Positions 62,121 through 64,000 of a stretch of DNA of 64,000 nt are shown here, piece after piece (positions within the stretch are counted from its first letter, which is position 1; every line of letters begins with the position of its first letter). The notes beneath the pieces are model-generated. The model did not search any database. It saw nothing but the letters and a program-made list of their open reading frames with translations, and had not been told where the DNA came from. Location: contig JADJVC010000034.1 of the NCBI GenBank assembly GCA_016710685.1, forward strand, positions 186,001 through 250,000, read 5' to 3'. The translations under genes were made by a program, and so were the position numbers. Origin of the DNA: Flavobacteriales bacterium (GTDB lineage: Bacteria > Bacteroidota > Bacteroidia > Flavobacteriales_F > PHOS-HE28).

Positions 62121-64000
62121 ATGGAGCTTCATCAACACAAACGGTCTTGGACCTTCTTGATCGCATTGGCGGCTTGCATGTTCGTGGCCCCCGCGGTCCA
62201 AGGTCAGGCGCTGCTGCACAAAATGGCCGACAAGTTCGCCGCGCAGTTCGATTACCTCAACATGGCCAAGGTGTATGAGGACATCGTGGCCAAGCCGAGC
62301 GTAAAGCCGGCCGATTACCGCAAGTTGGCATTCGCCTATAAAAAGGCCGGCAACATTCCCGCGGCGGTCACCACCTACAAGCGGTTGATGGACTTAGGCT
62401 CCCCCGCACCGGACGACATGTTGGCGTATGCCGACCTGCTCCGCGCACAAGGCCGTTACGACGAGGCCATGGCCTGGTACGGAAAATTCGCCGAGGAAGA
62501 TCCGGACGACCCCATGGTGCAGGGCTATTTGAAGAACGCGGATTTCTTCACGCAACTGCGGCAGGACAGCATGCGCAACCAAGTGCGCACCGTGCCGATC
62601 AATTCACCCCAGGCGGACGTGGGCCCGGCGTTCATGAAAAACCTGCTGATCTTCAGCAGTGCAAGAGGCGAAGGCGTTGGCGGAACCACCCCTTACAAGT
62701 GGGACGAGCAGCCCTTCCTCAATCTGTATTCCGCGGAGGTCAAAGGCAATAGCGCCGCCGATCCCTTGGTGATGCGCCACGACCTGAACAGCCGGTACCA
62801 CGATGGCATGGCCACCTTCGATTCCACCAAACAGCGCCTGTATTTCACCCGGGATAACTACTACTACGGCAAAGCCACCAAGTCACTGGACGGTGAACTG
62901 AAGCTGGGCATTTACTACGCGGACATCCGCGCGGGCGAGAGCGGTGCGCCGGAATGGGGCCCGTTGACGCCGTTCGATTACAACGATCCGGACAACAACC
63001 TTGGCCATCCTTGCATTTCACCCGACGGCAAGCGCATCTATTTCGTAAGTGACAAGCCCGGCGGCAGCGGCGGCACGGACATCTGGTATTGCGACCTGGT
63101 GAACGGCGAATGGGCCGAGCCGAAGAACATGGGCACCAAGGTGAACACCCCCGGTGGAGAAATGTATCCGTTCATCACTGCGGACAGCACCTTCTATTTC
63201 AGCAGCAGCGGGCATCCCGGCCTTGGCGGCTACGATCTGTTCACCACCAAGCTCACCGCCGCAGGGCCGGGCAAAGTGTTCAACCTGGGCTACCCCATGA
63301 ACACGTCGTACAACGACATTGGGCTGGTGCTTTCCGCGGATGACAGCACCGGTTATTTCGTAAGCAACCGGCCCGGCGGCCAGGGCAGCGACGATATCTA
63401 CGGCTGCACGGTACATCCACCGCGCACCACCATCACAGGCGTGGTGGTGGACAAGATGGACCAGACCCCGGTGAATGCGTATGAGCTGGTGGTGCTGGAC
63501 GCGAAAGGGCATGAGATCGAGGACATGCAAGTGGAGACCAACGACGACGGCACCTTCACCATCAACGTGCCTTACAGCGAGAAGTACACCGTGAAGGCCG
63601 CGAAGGACGGCTACCGGCCGGGTCAAGTGGAGCTGAACACCGAGACGGACGACCTGAGCAAGGCCGTGATCCAATTGGAGAAGAACGACTTCGGCGCTGA
63701 GGGTATTGTTTACAATGGCGCGGACAACAAACCCCTGGGCGGTGTTACGGTACACCTGTGCGATGCGGATGGGGCGGTATTGCAGGATGTTGTCACCGGC
63801 CCCGACGGGACCTACAACTTCGGCTTGCGCAACAACACGGATCACAAGATCAAAGTGGAGAAGGAAGGTTTCTTCAAGCAAAGCGCCCGCATCACCACCA
63901 AAGGCAAGAACAACAACACGGTGATCCATACGGACTTCAACCTGTTCCCGCTGGAAGTGGACCAAGTGGTGCGCTTGGACAACATCTACTACGATGTGGC
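62121..64000 (+). CDS. PorE-like OmpA-family protein (TPR, PD40 propeller, regulatory domains), 3' partial
   Basis: Starts at ATG 62121, 3 bases after the PorP/SprF stop, and runs off the window with 626 codons visible. Signal peptide to about 29 (MELHQHKRSWTFLIALAA), TPR-like helices at about 35-130, a PD40/WD40-like propeller at about 225-435 (HPCISPDGKRIYFVSDKPGG, FVSNRPGGQGSDDIYG), and two regulatory-like beta domains at about 436-515 and 523-600. VVRLDNIYYDV then begins an OmpA-type peptidoglycan-binding domain. This order is that of PorE, which anchors the T9SS to peptidoglycan, but paralogs with this layout commonly accompany PorP/SprF and large adhesins, so it may be specific to this cargo. 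Confidence 0.88.
   Translation, partial: MELHQHKRSWTFLIALAACMFVAPAVQGQALLHKMADKFAAQFDYLNMAKVYEDIVAKPSVKPADYRKLAFAYKKAGNIPAAVTTYKRLMDLGSPAPDDMLAYADLLRAQGRYDEAMAWYGKFAEEDPDDPMVQGYLKNADFFTQLRQDSMRNQVRTVPINSPQADVGPAFMKNLLIFSSARGEGVGGTTPYKWDEQPFLNLYSAEVKGNSAADPLVMRHDLNSRYHDGMATFDSTKQRLYFTRDNYYYGKATKSLDGELKLGIYYADIRAGESGAPEWGPLTPFDYNDPDNNLGHPCISPDGKRIYFVSDKPGGSGGTDIWYCDLVNGEWAEPKNMGTKVNTPGGEMYPFITADSTFYFSSSGHPGLGGYDLFTTKLTAAGPGKVFNLGYPMNTSYNDIGLVLSADDSTGYFVSNRPGGQGSDDIYGCTVHPPRTTITGVVVDKMDQTPVNAYELVVLDAKGHEIEDMQVETNDDGTFTINVPYSEKYTVKAAKDGYRPGQVELNTETDDLSKAVIQLEKNDFGAEGIVYNGADNKPLGGVTVHLCDADGAVLQDVVTGPDGTYNFGLRNNTDHKIKVEKEGFFKQSARITTKGKNNNTVIHTDFNLFPLEVDQVVRLDNIYYDV

Noticed and set aside
62693..62710. 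TTACAAGTGGGACGAG resembling the REP-like unit
   Set aside because: It lies inside a well-supported coding region, differs in the core, and has no hairpin.

Overview
The window reads as chromosomal DNA of a GC-rich member of the Bacteroidota, most likely a Flavobacteriales-like lineage. The evidence is type IX secretion (T9SS) sorting domains of both type A and type B, a PorP/SprF-family protein beside a PorE-like protein, a TonB receptor and a DUF5686 protein that carry carboxypeptidase-regulatory-like domains, weak or absent Shine-Dalgarno sites, and several TAnnTTTG-type -7 elements. No rRNA, tRNA or CRISPR array was found.

Layout. 2-3719: the end of a cell-envelope sugar-lipid operon (FAD-oxidase/SDR fusion resembling DprE1+DprE2, a HAD-IB phosphatase, a polytopic GT-C-like protein). 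3691-12259: a copper/redox region (AraC-type regulator with a CxxC metal-binding-like N-terminus, Cu+ P1B-ATPase, di-haem peroxidase, a small Cys-rich exported protein, multicopper oxidase, DUF305 protein, ferritin). 12358-16082: an outer-membrane-like orphan, an aspartoacylase-family protein, an arsR-arsM arsenic pair with a visible operator, and an orphan RHH antitoxin. 16209-18087: a SulP transporter bracketed by heptamer repeats. 18121-23505: translation genes (rplM, rpsI, rpsB, tsf, pyrH, frr), interrupted by a DUF6922/AbiEii toxin-antitoxin pair whose toxin gene is frameshifted. 23703-32110: a compact leftward cluster of two DUF4331 proteins, a TPR lipoprotein, a HupE/UreJ-like membrane protein and a TonB-dependent receptor. 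This is the best candidate here for an uncharacterised system, probably import of a metal or another scarce nutrient. 32419-44766: radical SAM/SPASM enzyme, GY-repeat protein, DUF5686 outer-membrane protein, frameshifted MMPL/RND transporter, rmlA-type nucleotidyltransferase, isoprenyl diphosphate synthase, T9SS cargo, TIGR01777 protein and two orphans. 45006-50227: 2-oxoglutarate dehydrogenase E1 and E2 with an NAD-dependent epimerase-like gene between them. 50372-51107: a REP-associated (HUH/Y1) transposase with a small repeat array in front of it. 51391-64000: a 3248-residue T9SS adhesin-like protein with 31 repeats, followed by PorP/SprF and a PorE-like protein that runs off the window.

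Intergenic DNA is unusually rich in dispersed palindromic and tandem repeats. I can separate at least four families: GCAACG-type composite repeats, an AATCAAAGATCGCTTC inverted repeat, GACTCNN heptamers, and REP-like CGGGACG units by the transposase gene. Two genes are broken by one-base changes in short T runs, so assembly error must be excluded before calling them pseudogenes. All family assignments are by eye from motifs and remembered family sequences; no database was searched.
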